A DNA stretch of 64,000 bases from Williamsia sp. Its GTDB lineage: Bacteria > Bacteroidota > Bacteroidia > Chitinophagales > Chitinophagaceae. A program made the position numbers and the translations under genes. Positions 46,962-55,450 of this stretch are shown here, piece after piece. Every line of letters begins with the position of its first letter. Positions within the stretch are counted from its first letter, which is position 1. Where the stretch lies: the NCBI GenBank assembly GCA_015069695.1, contig JADCRZ010000009.1:1-64000 (forward strand). The letters run 5' to 3'. The notes under the pieces were generated by a model. It was not told where the DNA came from, did no database searches, and saw only the letters and a program-made list of their open reading frames with translations.

Positions 46962-48446
46962 ATGAACTACATCTTGAAAATCACGATTTCATTGTTTTAT
47001 CTATCTGCCGCTTTTTGCATAAAAGCCCAGGCGGGTTTGTATGCTACAGATCCGGAAGGCGGATACGAGATCACGGTTCTTCTTAAACCGTTCAAGAACT
47101 GCAAGGTTGTGCTGGCGCATTATTACGGAACGAACCTCCAGACCGATGCAACGGCCACATTGGACGAAAACAGTAAGACCATCTTTAAAGGAACCTCAAA
47201 ATTGCACGAAGGTATTTATGTGGTTTATGATGAATCCAGTAGAGGCGGTGTTGACTTTTTGGTGGATACCAACCAACACTTTTCAATCATGGCGGAGATC
47301 GGGGATCATGATCAGACTATAGACTTTCACAATTCAACAGAAAATGAATTGCTTAAAGCATACAAGCGGTTTATGGCTTTTAAGGAAGTTGATATAGTCA
47401 GTTACCGGACACAATTGGCCGCTACAACAAACGATTCCGATTCCGCCTTTTACATACATCAACTAAAGCTGATCAACGATAGCATCCAGTTGTTCAGAGA
47501 GAGCATAAGAGTGAAATATCCGGCAACCCTGCTCACCGCGCTGCTATCGGCCTTAAAAGAACCTGACCCTCCCGCACACCTGCAAAACCCGAAAGATTCG
47601 ACAGATTCGGCCGCCGTTAGGTATTACACCAAAGTGCATTATTGGGACGGCGTTGATTTCTGGGATGGAAGGTTATTGTACACACCGTTCTTAAATGGTA
47701 AAATAGATAAATATTTTACGGAGATAGTAGAAAGAAAGACAGACTCCGCGGTAAAGCAAATTGACTGGATGATGGGTACTGCTGTAGCGAGTGAAGAGAT
47801 GTCGCATTTTATTCTGGAAAAACTCTTTTTTGGTGCCATGTACCATCAGTTCAAATGGGATGATCCTGTGTTTATCCACCTTTACGAAAAATATATCGCA
47901 GACAAGACCTACCCCTGGCTGCATCCGGAAGACCGGAAAAGGCTCGTAGAATACGCGCAAACATTGATGGCAAACAGCAAAGGTACCAAAGCGTATGAGA
48001 TCAGCTTGCCCGGTTTAAACGGACAAAAAGAATCTTTACTCGGCAGCAGCAACGCAAAGTATACGTTGCTTGTTTTTTGGGATGTAACGTGCTCGCATTG
48101 CCAGGAAACATTGCCGGTATTGGATTCATTATACCAGGCGAAATGGGAAAAAGCAGGCTTCAAGATATTTGCCGTTTCTGTTGAATCGGATGGTAACCGC
48201 CCGATGTGGAAAGAATATATCAAGGCACACCATCTGGAGGAGTGGACCCATGTTTATTATTCTATGGCAGACGAAAGAGAACAAGCAGAAAAAACCGGAC
48301 AGCGCATGCTTCAACCTTACAATGTTTGGTATTACCCTTCCTTCTACTTGCTGGATCAGGATAAACGCTTTATGGCCAAAAAGCTGTCCTATCAGCCGAT
48401 GGCAGACTTAATAAATTCTATTATAAACAAAAAGCAAAATCAATAG
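46962..48446 (+). CDS. TlpA-like thioredoxin-fold protein with DUF4369/5106-type N-terminus
   Basis: A 494-residue exported protein; the ATG at 46962 gives signal peptide MNYILKITISLFYLSAAFCIKAQA (upstream in-frame codons lack this). The N-terminal beta region (about 28-125) resembles DUF4369, followed by a helical region of DUF5106 type (about 140-340) and a thioredoxin domain (about 355-490) with motif CSHC and cis-Pro segment YYPSFYLL. It would act on periplasmic disulfides. Its position after a protein with dozens of cysteines suggests, without proving, that it helps that protein fold. Confidence 0.85.
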   Translation: MNYILKITISLFYLSAAFCIKAQAGLYATDPEGGYEITVLLKPFKNCKVVLAHYYGTNLQTDATATLDENSKTIFKGTSKLHEGIYVVYDESSRGGVDFLVDTNQHFSIMAEIGDHDQTIDFHNSTENELLKAYKRFMAFKEVDIVSYRTQLAATTNDSDSAFYIHQLKLINDSIQLFRESIRVKYPATLLTALLSALKEPDPPAHLQNPKDSTDSAAVRYYTKVHYWDGVDFWDGRLLYTPFLNGKIDKYFTEIVERKTDSAVKQIDWMMGTAVASEEMSHFILEKLFFGAMYHQFKWDDPVFIHLYEKYIADKTYPWLHPEDRKRLVEYAQTLMANSKGTKAYEISLPGLNGQKESLLGSSNAKYTLLVFWDVTCSHCQETLPVLDSLYQAKWEKAGFKIFAVSVESDGNRPMWKEYIKAHHLEEWTHVYYSMADEREQAEKTGQRMLQPYNVWYYPSFYLLDQDKRFMAKKLSYQPMADLINSIINKKQNQ

Positions 48447-48483
48447 CCCGGTGTTTTTCCTGGATGGTTTTTTGTGACCGGGT

Positions 48484-51400
48484 TTAATGTACGGATTGTA
48501 CAAACTCACCGGGTGTGCAATGATAAAATTCACGAAAGCACTTGCTGAAATAAGCAGCGCTGTCGAAGCCGGACTTATAAGCTGCTTCCGAGCTGGCAGC
48601 GCCTTCTTTCAAAAACTGTGCGCTGCGTTTCAGCCTGTAGTTGCGGATCAGCAGGGTGGGGGTAAGATCGGCAATTGTCTTTGCTTTGCGATGCAGGTTG
48701 GCCCGGCTCATGTACAAGCCGGCAGCCAGCTCTTCCACTCCAAAGGCCGATTCGTCGAGATGATCTTCTATAATAGCGTGGATCTTGCTGATAAAAGGAT
48801 CTTCAGCAGGTACAACCTGGTTGTTGAGTTGGTTATTCGCCAAGTGGGGCTCACTCAACTCCCGGAAAAGCTTCTCGCGCAGGCGTCGCTGTCTCTCGAG
48901 CAGGTTAGCCACCCTGAGCTTAAGCTCTTCTAAGCTGAAAGGCTTTGCAAGATAATCGTCTGCCTGGCTTTGCAGGGCCTGCAGGCGGCTGTTGGGAGCT
49001 GCCTTGGCGGTGAGCATCACAAAGGCAATATGGCCGGTGAGCTGACTGCCTTTTACTGCCTGGCAGAAAGCCTGGCCATCCATGTCCGGCATCATCCAAT
49101 CGCTGATGATCACGTCAGGTAGCTCCTGCTGTGCCAGTTGCCAGCTTGCGACGCCATCCACGGCAGTAAGCACCCGGTAGAAGGGGCGGAACGACTGTGC
49201 CAGGAATTCATTGAGCTCGGGATTGTCCTCTGCGATCAATATGCATGGCCTGTTGTCTTTATCAGGCTCTGTCTCAGCACCCCTGATTGCAAGGGCGGCC
49301 GGTGGTTCCACAACTGCCGGTTTTACAAAAGGGGTGTAAGCCGGCACATCGGTTCCAACAGCTTTTACAAGCGGTAAGCGAAGCGTGAAGGTGCTGCCCT
49401 GCCCCGGTTCGCTCTCTGCATGCAGACTGCCTTTCATCAGTTCAGCCATTTCTTTTGCCAGGGCCAGGCCGATGCCTGTTCCGCCATAGTTGCGGGTACT
49501 GCTGTCATCTACCTGGTAAAAGCGGTGAAAGACAAAGGGGAGTTTATCCGGCGCAATGCCAATGCCTGAGTCCTGCACGCGGAAGCTGAATACAGTCTTT
49601 TCTGGGCTTTCCTCTTCATGTACCAGGGTAAAGTCAACGCGGCCTCCTTGCGGTGTAAACTTGACAGCATTGGAGAGGAGGTTTGATAAAATAGTGTGCA
49701 GCTTATCGGCATCGAAAAGGTACTCGGTTGTAACCAGCTTGTCTGCATCAAAACAGAGTGCAATGTTTTTGGGAAGGGCTGCTGCCCAAAAGGATTCTAC
49801 CACATCCTGTACAAAGCTTTGCGGATTGCCTCTGAATAAGGTTGTCTTCATGTTACCGGCTTCCAGCTTGCTTATATCAAGCAGCTGGTTGATCAAGCGC
49901 AGCAGCTGTACGGCATTGCGTTGTATCTTTCCAAGAGAAGCATTCCAGTTGGCAGGTGGTTGTTCATTTTGCTGCAGCTGATCCAGCGGTGCAATGATCA
50001 GCGACAGCGGCGTACGGAATTCATGGGTGATATTGGAGAAGAAACGGTTTTTCATTTCATCAACAGCCTTCAACTGCTCGGCTTCTTTTTGCTGAAGCAG
50101 GATCAGCTGTCTTGCTTTTTCGCGCTGCAGCCAGTTGCGGTACAAGACCCACAGTGCGCCGGCCAGTATTAGCACGTAGCATAAGTAAGCCCACCAGGTA
50201 CGCCACCAGGGTGGCAGCACCGTAACCGGCAGCTTGCGTATATGCCCGCTCCATTTGCCGATGCTGTTGGTGCAATTCACCAGCAGCGTGTAATGACCCG
50301 GCACCAGCCTCGTATAGGAAGCTACAGGATTGTCTGTTTCGATCCATTTATCGTCATATGCCTCCAGCCGGTAACGGTAACGCAGTTTGTCGGGCTGGTT
50401 GTATTCCAGTCCGGCAAAATCAAAGGTGAGGGTGTTTTGGTCAAATGGGAGTACCAGTTCCCGGATAGCATTGAGAGGCCGCGGCAGCAGCTTGCTGGAG
50501 GGAGAATAAGGAACCGGTTCATTGTAGATTTTTAGTCCTGTAAATGCCACCTGGGGTTGATAGCTGTCCGGCACAATGGTATTGGGATTGAACGTTACCC
50601 ACCCGTCCACGCCACCGTAAGCCAGCCTACCATCAGGTAGCTTGAAATGATGGAAGCGGTTGAACTCGTTGCCCGGCAGGCCGTCTTCTGCACTGAAGTT
50701 TCTTGTTTCATGGGTGAGGGGGTGAAAACGGCAAAGGCCCTGGTTGGTGCTCAGCCAAAGGTAGCCCTGGCTGTCGGTCTGGATGGAGTAGATTGTGTTG
50801 TCAGGCAGGCCTTGGGCTGTCGTGAAAACTTCTGCTTGTAAAGTGCTTTTGTGCAGGCAGATAAGTCCTTCGAAGCTGCCGATCCAGAGCAGGTCAGGCC
50901 GGGAAGGATCCTGTTGCAAACCAAGGAGATCTTCAATAGGCAAGATGCCGGTATTGGTACTTTTGGAGAACCGGTCAATCTTTTTTGTTGCCCTGTTGAT
51001 GCGCACCAGCCCGGTACCGCCGGATATCCATACGTCGTTCCTGTCTGCACTTATATCCAGTGTTATAATGCTTTGAAGATCCTTCAGGGTGTCTGCTACA
51101 AAAGCAATCCACTGTCGGCTGCTGGTGTCAAAATAACCGATAAACTTGTTGTAATTGAAGGCCCATAAACGTCCGTCGGGATCAAAGCAAAGGCTTTGTG
51201 CATTTCTGGAGGGCGAGTTCGCGCCGCTTTGAGAGGATATCGGAAGGGCAGGTAACGCTGACCATCTTTGCTGTTGAGGATCAAAAAACCATACATTGTT
51301 GTCATAGGCTATAAACAGCTTGTGCTGTGCATCATAGGCCCAACGAAGTTCATAGCTGTTTAAGGAACCACGAGGTGGGCCGCACCGGCACAAGGAGTCA

Positions 51401-52491
51401 AATGAGCTCATGGCAGTGCCGAATTCCTGCTTCAGCAGGTCGTAATGAAAAGATGAAACGGATGTATGCACGCTGAATCCCGGGGCATACGGATCGATCT
51501 GGCAGATACCTGCAGTATTTACGCTTAGCCATATCAGGCCAGAGCGGTCTACGAGCAGGGACAGAATACCAGGTATTGCGTAATCACTCATGTTGATCAC
51601 CGGAACGATGCTGCACCCCCCATCGAAGCGGTGAACAAAGTGGTGGCTCAAGAAATAATAGCCGTCAGGGCCTTGTACAAGAGAGAGCTGGCCATCAATC
51701 TCCTTGGATGCTACTGTACGGAAGGTGGCGGTAGTCGGATTGAATAAAACGAGCCGGTCCTGAACGGCAAACATAAGCTCGCCGTTTCGACACTCAATGA
51801 AAGCTTGCGGGTAACTTACCATGTCGGGATACGGAAAATTCTGTACCCTGTCGGTTGCAGGATTATAGCTCGCCAGCCCCCGCCGGGCCAGCATCCAGAT
51901 TACTTTGTTGCGGCCTTCCAGTATTTCGCACACAGTGTCATTGGACAGGTGTCCGGTCTTACTACTGAAACGGCGCATCCGGTTTTGTTTCCAATCATAG
52001 AGAACAGCCCCTTCTGCATAGGGTATACACCAAAGGTTGCCAGCTGTGGTCGGCAGCCATGCTCCATAAGCGAAATTTGTTTTGTTAGAACGAAAAAGAG
52101 GCCGTTCGGTTATATGTTCTATCTGTTCAGTTACCGGGTCAAAGCAATCAATACTTCGGTACTCTCCGCATCGTATCCAGATCCTGTTATGGGCGTCCAT
52201 TTTCATCGCTGTAATGACATTGGATTGCAGCGTAGAAGTGTCGCCCTCTTTGTGCTGAAAAACTTTGAAATGCCTCCCGTCATACCGGGCCAGGCCGTTG
52301 CGGGTGCCGATCCACACAAAGCCTTGCTTATCCTGCACCATGCCTGAAACAAAAGACTGGGGCAAACCGTCTTTTGTCGTGAGCATGCGCAAAGGTTTGC
52401 GCGTACTTTGCGCATGTAAAAAAGACACACATAGATTCATCAGGAGCAAGAAAAAAATCTTTGCTCCATCCACACTACTCAATGTAACCAT
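48484..52491 (-). CDS. Hybrid two-component system regulator (HTCS) with AraC output
   Basis: A 1335-residue one-protein signalling system of the type that controls glycan use in Bacteroidota. Order: signal peptide (1-28), two seven-bladed Reg_prop propellers (about 30-690; blades such as GLPDNTIYSIQTDSQGYLWL), a Y_Y_Y domain (about 700-770), one transmembrane helix (about 778-798), HisKA with His823 in THEFRTP, HATPase_c (with GGTGIGLALAKEM), receiver domain with Asp1131 (IISDWMMPDMDG) and an AraC helix-turn-helix (about 1230-1335). All signalling residues are present. The nearest same-strand genes are the export operon upstream; whether it controls that operon is unknown. Confidence 0.95.
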   Translation of the reverse strand: MVTLSSVDGAKIFFLLLMNLCVSFLHAQSTRKPLRMLTTKDGLPQSFVSGMVQDKQGFVWIGTRNGLARYDGRHFKVFQHKEGDTSTLQSNVITAMKMDAHNRIWIRCGEYRSIDCFDPVTEQIEHITERPLFRSNKTNFAYGAWLPTTAGNLWCIPYAEGAVLYDWKQNRMRRFSSKTGHLSNDTVCEILEGRNKVIWMLARRGLASYNPATDRVQNFPYPDMVSYPQAFIECRNGELMFAVQDRLVLFNPTTATFRTVASKEIDGQLSLVQGPDGYYFLSHHFVHRFDGGCSIVPVINMSDYAIPGILSLLVDRSGLIWLSVNTAGICQIDPYAPGFSVHTSVSSFHYDLLKQEFGTAMSSFDSLCRCGPPRGSLNSYELRWAYDAQHKLFIAYDNNVWFFDPQQQRWSALPALPISSQSGANSPSRNAQSLCFDPDGRLWAFNYNKFIGYFDTSSRQWIAFVADTLKDLQSIITLDISADRNDVWISGGTGLVRINRATKKIDRFSKSTNTGILPIEDLLGLQQDPSRPDLLWIGSFEGLICLHKSTLQAEVFTTAQGLPDNTIYSIQTDSQGYLWLSTNQGLCRFHPLTHETRNFSAEDGLPGNEFNRFHHFKLPDGRLAYGGVDGWVTFNPNTIVPDSYQPQVAFTGLKIYNEPVPYSPSSKLLPRPLNAIRELVLPFDQNTLTFDFAGLEYNQPDKLRYRYRLEAYDDKWIETDNPVASYTRLVPGHYTLLVNCTNSIGKWSGHIRKLPVTVLPPWWRTWWAYLCYVLILAGALWVLYRNWLQREKARQLILLQQKEAEQLKAVDEMKNRFFSNITHEFRTPLSLIIAPLDQLQQNEQPPANWNASLGKIQRNAVQLLRLINQLLDISKLEAGNMKTTLFRGNPQSFVQDVVESFWAAALPKNIALCFDADKLVTTEYLFDADKLHTILSNLLSNAVKFTPQGGRVDFTLVHEEESPEKTVFSFRVQDSGIGIAPDKLPFVFHRFYQVDDSSTRNYGGTGIGLALAKEMAELMKGSLHAESEPGQGSTFTLRLPLVKAVGTDVPAYTPFVKPAVVEPPAALAIRGAETEPDKDNRPCILIAEDNPELNEFLAQSFRPFYRVLTAVDGVASWQLAQQELPDVIISDWMMPDMDGQAFCQAVKGSQLTGHIAFVMLTAKAAPNSRLQALQSQADDYLAKPFSLEELKLRVANLLERQRRLREKLFRELSEPHLANNQLNNQVVPAEDPFISKIHAIIEDHLDESAFGVEELAAGLYMSRANLHRKAKTIADLTPTLLIRNYRLKRSAQFLKEGAASSEAAYKSGFDSAAYFSKCFREFYHCTPGEFVQSVH

Positions 52492-52901
52492 GATCTCAGA
52501 CTTGTAAGAGTAAGCTGGCTTTTCAGAAAAAAGATCTTCTCAGATAAAACAGGCAAATTGCAAAAGCTAACCTGTAAATAACCGGCCTTTGTAGGAAGGG
52601 AGATATAAAGTGATGCGATGGACAGAGAGTATACTGGGATGGTGTCTCATAATTGTAAGTTATTTTAGACAGAACTGTTCGTAAACATGAAAAAGAGAGA
52701 CTTTTTCCCAGGGAAGGATTGTTCGGATCAAAGCAACAGAATTCTTTCTGAATAGCAAAAAAAGAATTCTCTATGTGTCAAAGAACCAGCTTAATAGTGG
52801 AGCAGTTTATATCAATGTACAATTTTGCTGCAGACAGATCTGAAGCGTTGTGAACAAGAGAGGGGAGAAGAAAGCGCAGCCCCGTCTGCCTGGGCCTAAG
52901 T
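52492..52901. other. Intergenic region between HTCS and TolC genes
   Basis: About 410 bp, AT-rich. An A/T hairpin with 10-bp arms (AGAATTCTTT) lies at 52738-52770. No clear terminator for the export operon and no small gene with a convincing start were found. Confidence 0.45.
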
Positions 52902-54233
52902 CTAAAACCCCGTCTTCAACAATTGCAGCAACTGGTATTTAAAATACAGTTCTATCTTTGTCTGCAGATAGGCCGAACGCGCTGTATTCAACACATCCTT
53001 CGCAGCCACCAGCTCAAGGGAACTGACCTGCCCAAGCCGGCTTTTTTCTTCGTACATGCTGTAAGAAAGACCGGTCAGCTCAAGCGAAGCAGCGGTTGCT
53101 TTGTACTGTTGCCTGGCCGCATTGTAGTCGTTTACAAACTGGAGCGACTGGCGGGTCAGTTCCTGCTCGGTTTCCTGCAGGGCAGCATGCGCCCCTTCTG
53201 TCAGTAATTTCTGCTTCCTGATCCGGTTGATGGTTTCTCCTCTTGAAAAAACAGGTACATGAAGACTGATGCCGATGTTCTGTCCGAGGTTGTTGTTCAG
53301 CTGCCTGTTAAAAGCCAGCTTTTGTCCGAACCCGCCCTTCTGGTTGGCGCTGTAATTGGATACCAGGTTGCCGCCTACAAACAGGGAAGGGAACAAACTG
53401 CTCCTGATGATCTTTTCCTCCATGCGCATCACCTGTTCCGCTGCCCTGGCCTGCCGGATAGCAGGATGTTTCTCGAGAACTGCCTCCATCAATTCTTCTG
53501 CAGCTACCGGTTTGTCCGAGACGGCCGCCAGGGAAAGGAGATCTATCTCTTCCACCTCAACTTCCTCGCTATAGGGTATGTTCAGCAACTGCTTGAGCTG
53601 GAGCAGGGCAGCTGCAGAATCGTTCTGTACAGCCGTTAAACCGGCCTGCTCGCTGTACAGGCGTCCTGTTAAGAGATAGCTTTCGCTTTTGCTTACTTTC
53701 CCAACATTGATTTTTTCGTTTACGATCTCCAACGCTTTTGTAGTGGCCTCTATATTGCTCCTTACCAGGCCAGCCTGTTCCTTGTTGAATAAGATGCGGG
53801 CATAGGTCCGGATCAGCCCGGCCAGCTTTTCCAGTTCCACGTTCTTCCGGGCAAATTCAGCCGCTTGTACCCGGTAACTGCTTTGTCTGGCTGCATACAA
53901 GGCATAGAAGCCCGAGAACACCCTGAGCTCCAGTCCTACTTCCATGTTACCGCCGCTGAATGCCTCCTGCACAAAACCGTTGGTCACCGGATCGATGTTC
54001 TTTCCAAAGGAAAAATAATGCCCCAAGTCAAATGCAACAGCAGGAAGCCGGTTGCCCTGCACGATCTTTTTGTTGATCTGCTCGGCACTTACCTTGTTCT
54101 GTGCCTCGCGCACAAACAAGTTGTTTTCTAACAGGAGCTGGTAGCAACGGGGCAGGTTTAGTTTCTTTTGGGCTGTTGCGCTTGATGGCAGACTTGCCAA
54201 CAACAGCCACACGATCGTATACAATCTGGTCAT
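52902..54233 (-). CDS. TolC-family outer-membrane channel of the export operon
   Basis: A 443-residue outer-membrane efflux protein with a signal peptide (about 1-21, ending SATAQ). Two OEP repeats are present, with long helices such as LYAARQSSYRVQAAEFARKN and the closing SLELVAAKDVLNTARSAYLQ. Its ATG overlaps the adaptor's stop codon by 4 bp (ATGA). Together with the adaptor and the C39-ABC transporter it forms a type I secretion-like envelope-spanning exporter. Confidence 0.92.
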   Translation of the reverse strand: MTRLYTIVWLLLASLPSSATAQKKLNLPRCYQLLLENNLFVREAQNKVSAEQINKKIVQGNRLPAVAFDLGHYFSFGKNIDPVTNGFVQEAFSGGNMEVGLELRVFSGFYALYAARQSSYRVQAAEFARKNVELEKLAGLIRTYARILFNKEQAGLVRSNIEATTKALEIVNEKINVGKVSKSESYLLTGRLYSEQAGLTAVQNDSAAALLQLKQLLNIPYSEEVEVEEIDLLSLAAVSDKPVAAEELMEAVLEKHPAIRQARAAEQVMRMEEKIIRSSLFPSLFVGGNLVSNYSANQKGGFGQKLAFNRQLNNNLGQNIGISLHVPVFSRGETINRIRKQKLLTEGAHAALQETEQELTRQSLQFVNDYNAARQQYKATAASLELTGLSYSMYEEKSRLGQVSSLELVAAKDVLNTARSAYLQTKIELYFKYQLLQLLKTGF

Positions 54234-55450
54234 TGGCTGTCAAATCTTTTAAAGAGTTTTTTGATCATAAACCGGTACAGCGGCATCCGCTCTATCACGA
54301 TCTCGCCATTGAAAGTATATCCTGGCCTGAGCTGGTGGTTGGCCGGTTGAAGCAGCCGGATGATGGCGTAGTATTGATCGTTTTCTTTTCTTTCCGCGGT
54401 GTACGTGATCTTTCCCCTGATAATGCCCTGTTCGAAACGGGCGTAGGTATCAAGCTTGAGGCGGGCATCCAGTCCCTTTTTTACAAACCGCAATTCTTTT
54501 TGCGGAATAACAGCTTTGGCATAATAGGATCTGTTCGGGGGCGCTATGCTCACCAGCAGCTCTCCCTTGGCAATCAGGTTGCTGGTTTGGCGTATGCTGA
54601 AGATATGGTTCACAATCCCCTCCTGCTCTGCAAAGAGGTATTGCCTGGACAATTCTGTTTCCAGTTGCCGGCAAACTTCCCGGGCCTGCAGCAGCTGGTA
54701 TTGGCATTCACTGGCAGTCTGCAGCAGGCGTTGTTCTTCTTCTGCCGTTCTCGCCTGATCCAGAAACAAGTCGTTCCGGTCTTTGCTGAAATTGTTGCTG
54801 ATCAGCGCCTGCTCAGCCAGTTGTTTCCTCTGCCTGCTCTCCAGCTCTGTAATGCTTTCTTTCAGCACCAGCCCGGCATCCTTTGTAGCATTGAGCTCTG
54901 CCCTGCTGAGCATGTCTTTTTTAAAAAGCAGGGAATCGCCCCTGTATCTTTCCCCGGCACTTGACAAGCGCTCCTGCTGATAAGCAACCTGCTCATTCAG
55001 GGCTTTTATCTCCCCGCTGATCCGGTTGCTGTTCAGCCGGTACCGGCCTGCATCAATGTTGGCCGATGCCGCCTCACCGGCCCTTTTTTGCTGCAGCACA
55101 TGGCTCAGCGCACCGAGTGATTGCAGGCGTTTTTGCAGGTAATCTATCTCCAGCTGTTTTTTTAAATAAAGCAACCGGTTTTCGGGGTTGTCCAGCACCA
55201 CCAGCGTATCGCCTGCCTGTACGTGCTGTCCCTCGCGGACCAGCACCTTTACCAGCCTGGCTTCAAAAGGCGCTTTGTAATCAGACTGGGGATTGGCCGA
55301 CAGAATTTCGCCTTCTTTTATTGGTACCGTATCGTTTATGCGCAGTGTAAACAACAGCACGATCACCGTTGCCGCCAGCAGGAGCACCAGGCGGAAAAAG
55401 CGGACGGTAAAGCTATGCGTGCTGATGGTGTAGTTGTTCAATCTTTCCAT
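54230..55450 (-). CDS. HlyD-family adaptor of the export operon
   Basis: A 406-residue adaptor with one N-terminal membrane helix (about 16-38), two lipoyl half-motifs (APFEARLVKVLVREGQHVQAGD and FAEQEGIVNHIF...IAKGELLVSI) separated by a long coiled coil (about 90-290), and a C-terminal beta-barrel. It starts 38 bp inside the transporter gene and overlaps the TolC gene by 4 bp. It bridges the ABC exporter to the channel. Confidence 0.92.
   Translation of the reverse strand: MERLNNYTISTHSFTVRFFRLVLLLAATVIVLLFTLRINDTVPIKEGEILSANPQSDYKAPFEARLVKVLVREGQHVQAGDTLVVLDNPENRLLYLKKQLEIDYLQKRLQSLGALSHVLQQKRAGEAASANIDAGRYRLNSNRISGEIKALNEQVAYQQERLSSAGERYRGDSLLFKKDMLSRAELNATKDAGLVLKESITELESRQRKQLAEQALISNNFSKDRNDLFLDQARTAEEEQRLLQTASECQYQLLQAREVCRQLETELSRQYLFAEQEGIVNHIFSIRQTSNLIAKGELLVSIAPPNRSYYAKAVIPQKELRFVKKGLDARLKLDTYARFEQGIIRGKITYTAERKENDQYYAIIRLLQPANHQLRPGYTFNGEIVIERMPLYRFMIKKLFKRFDSQ

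Noticed and set aside
48484-52491. HTCS as the specific regulator of the SusC/SusD pair or GH32 enzyme in this window
   Set aside because: It lies more than 30 kb from either with many unrelated genes between, so the sequence gives no link.
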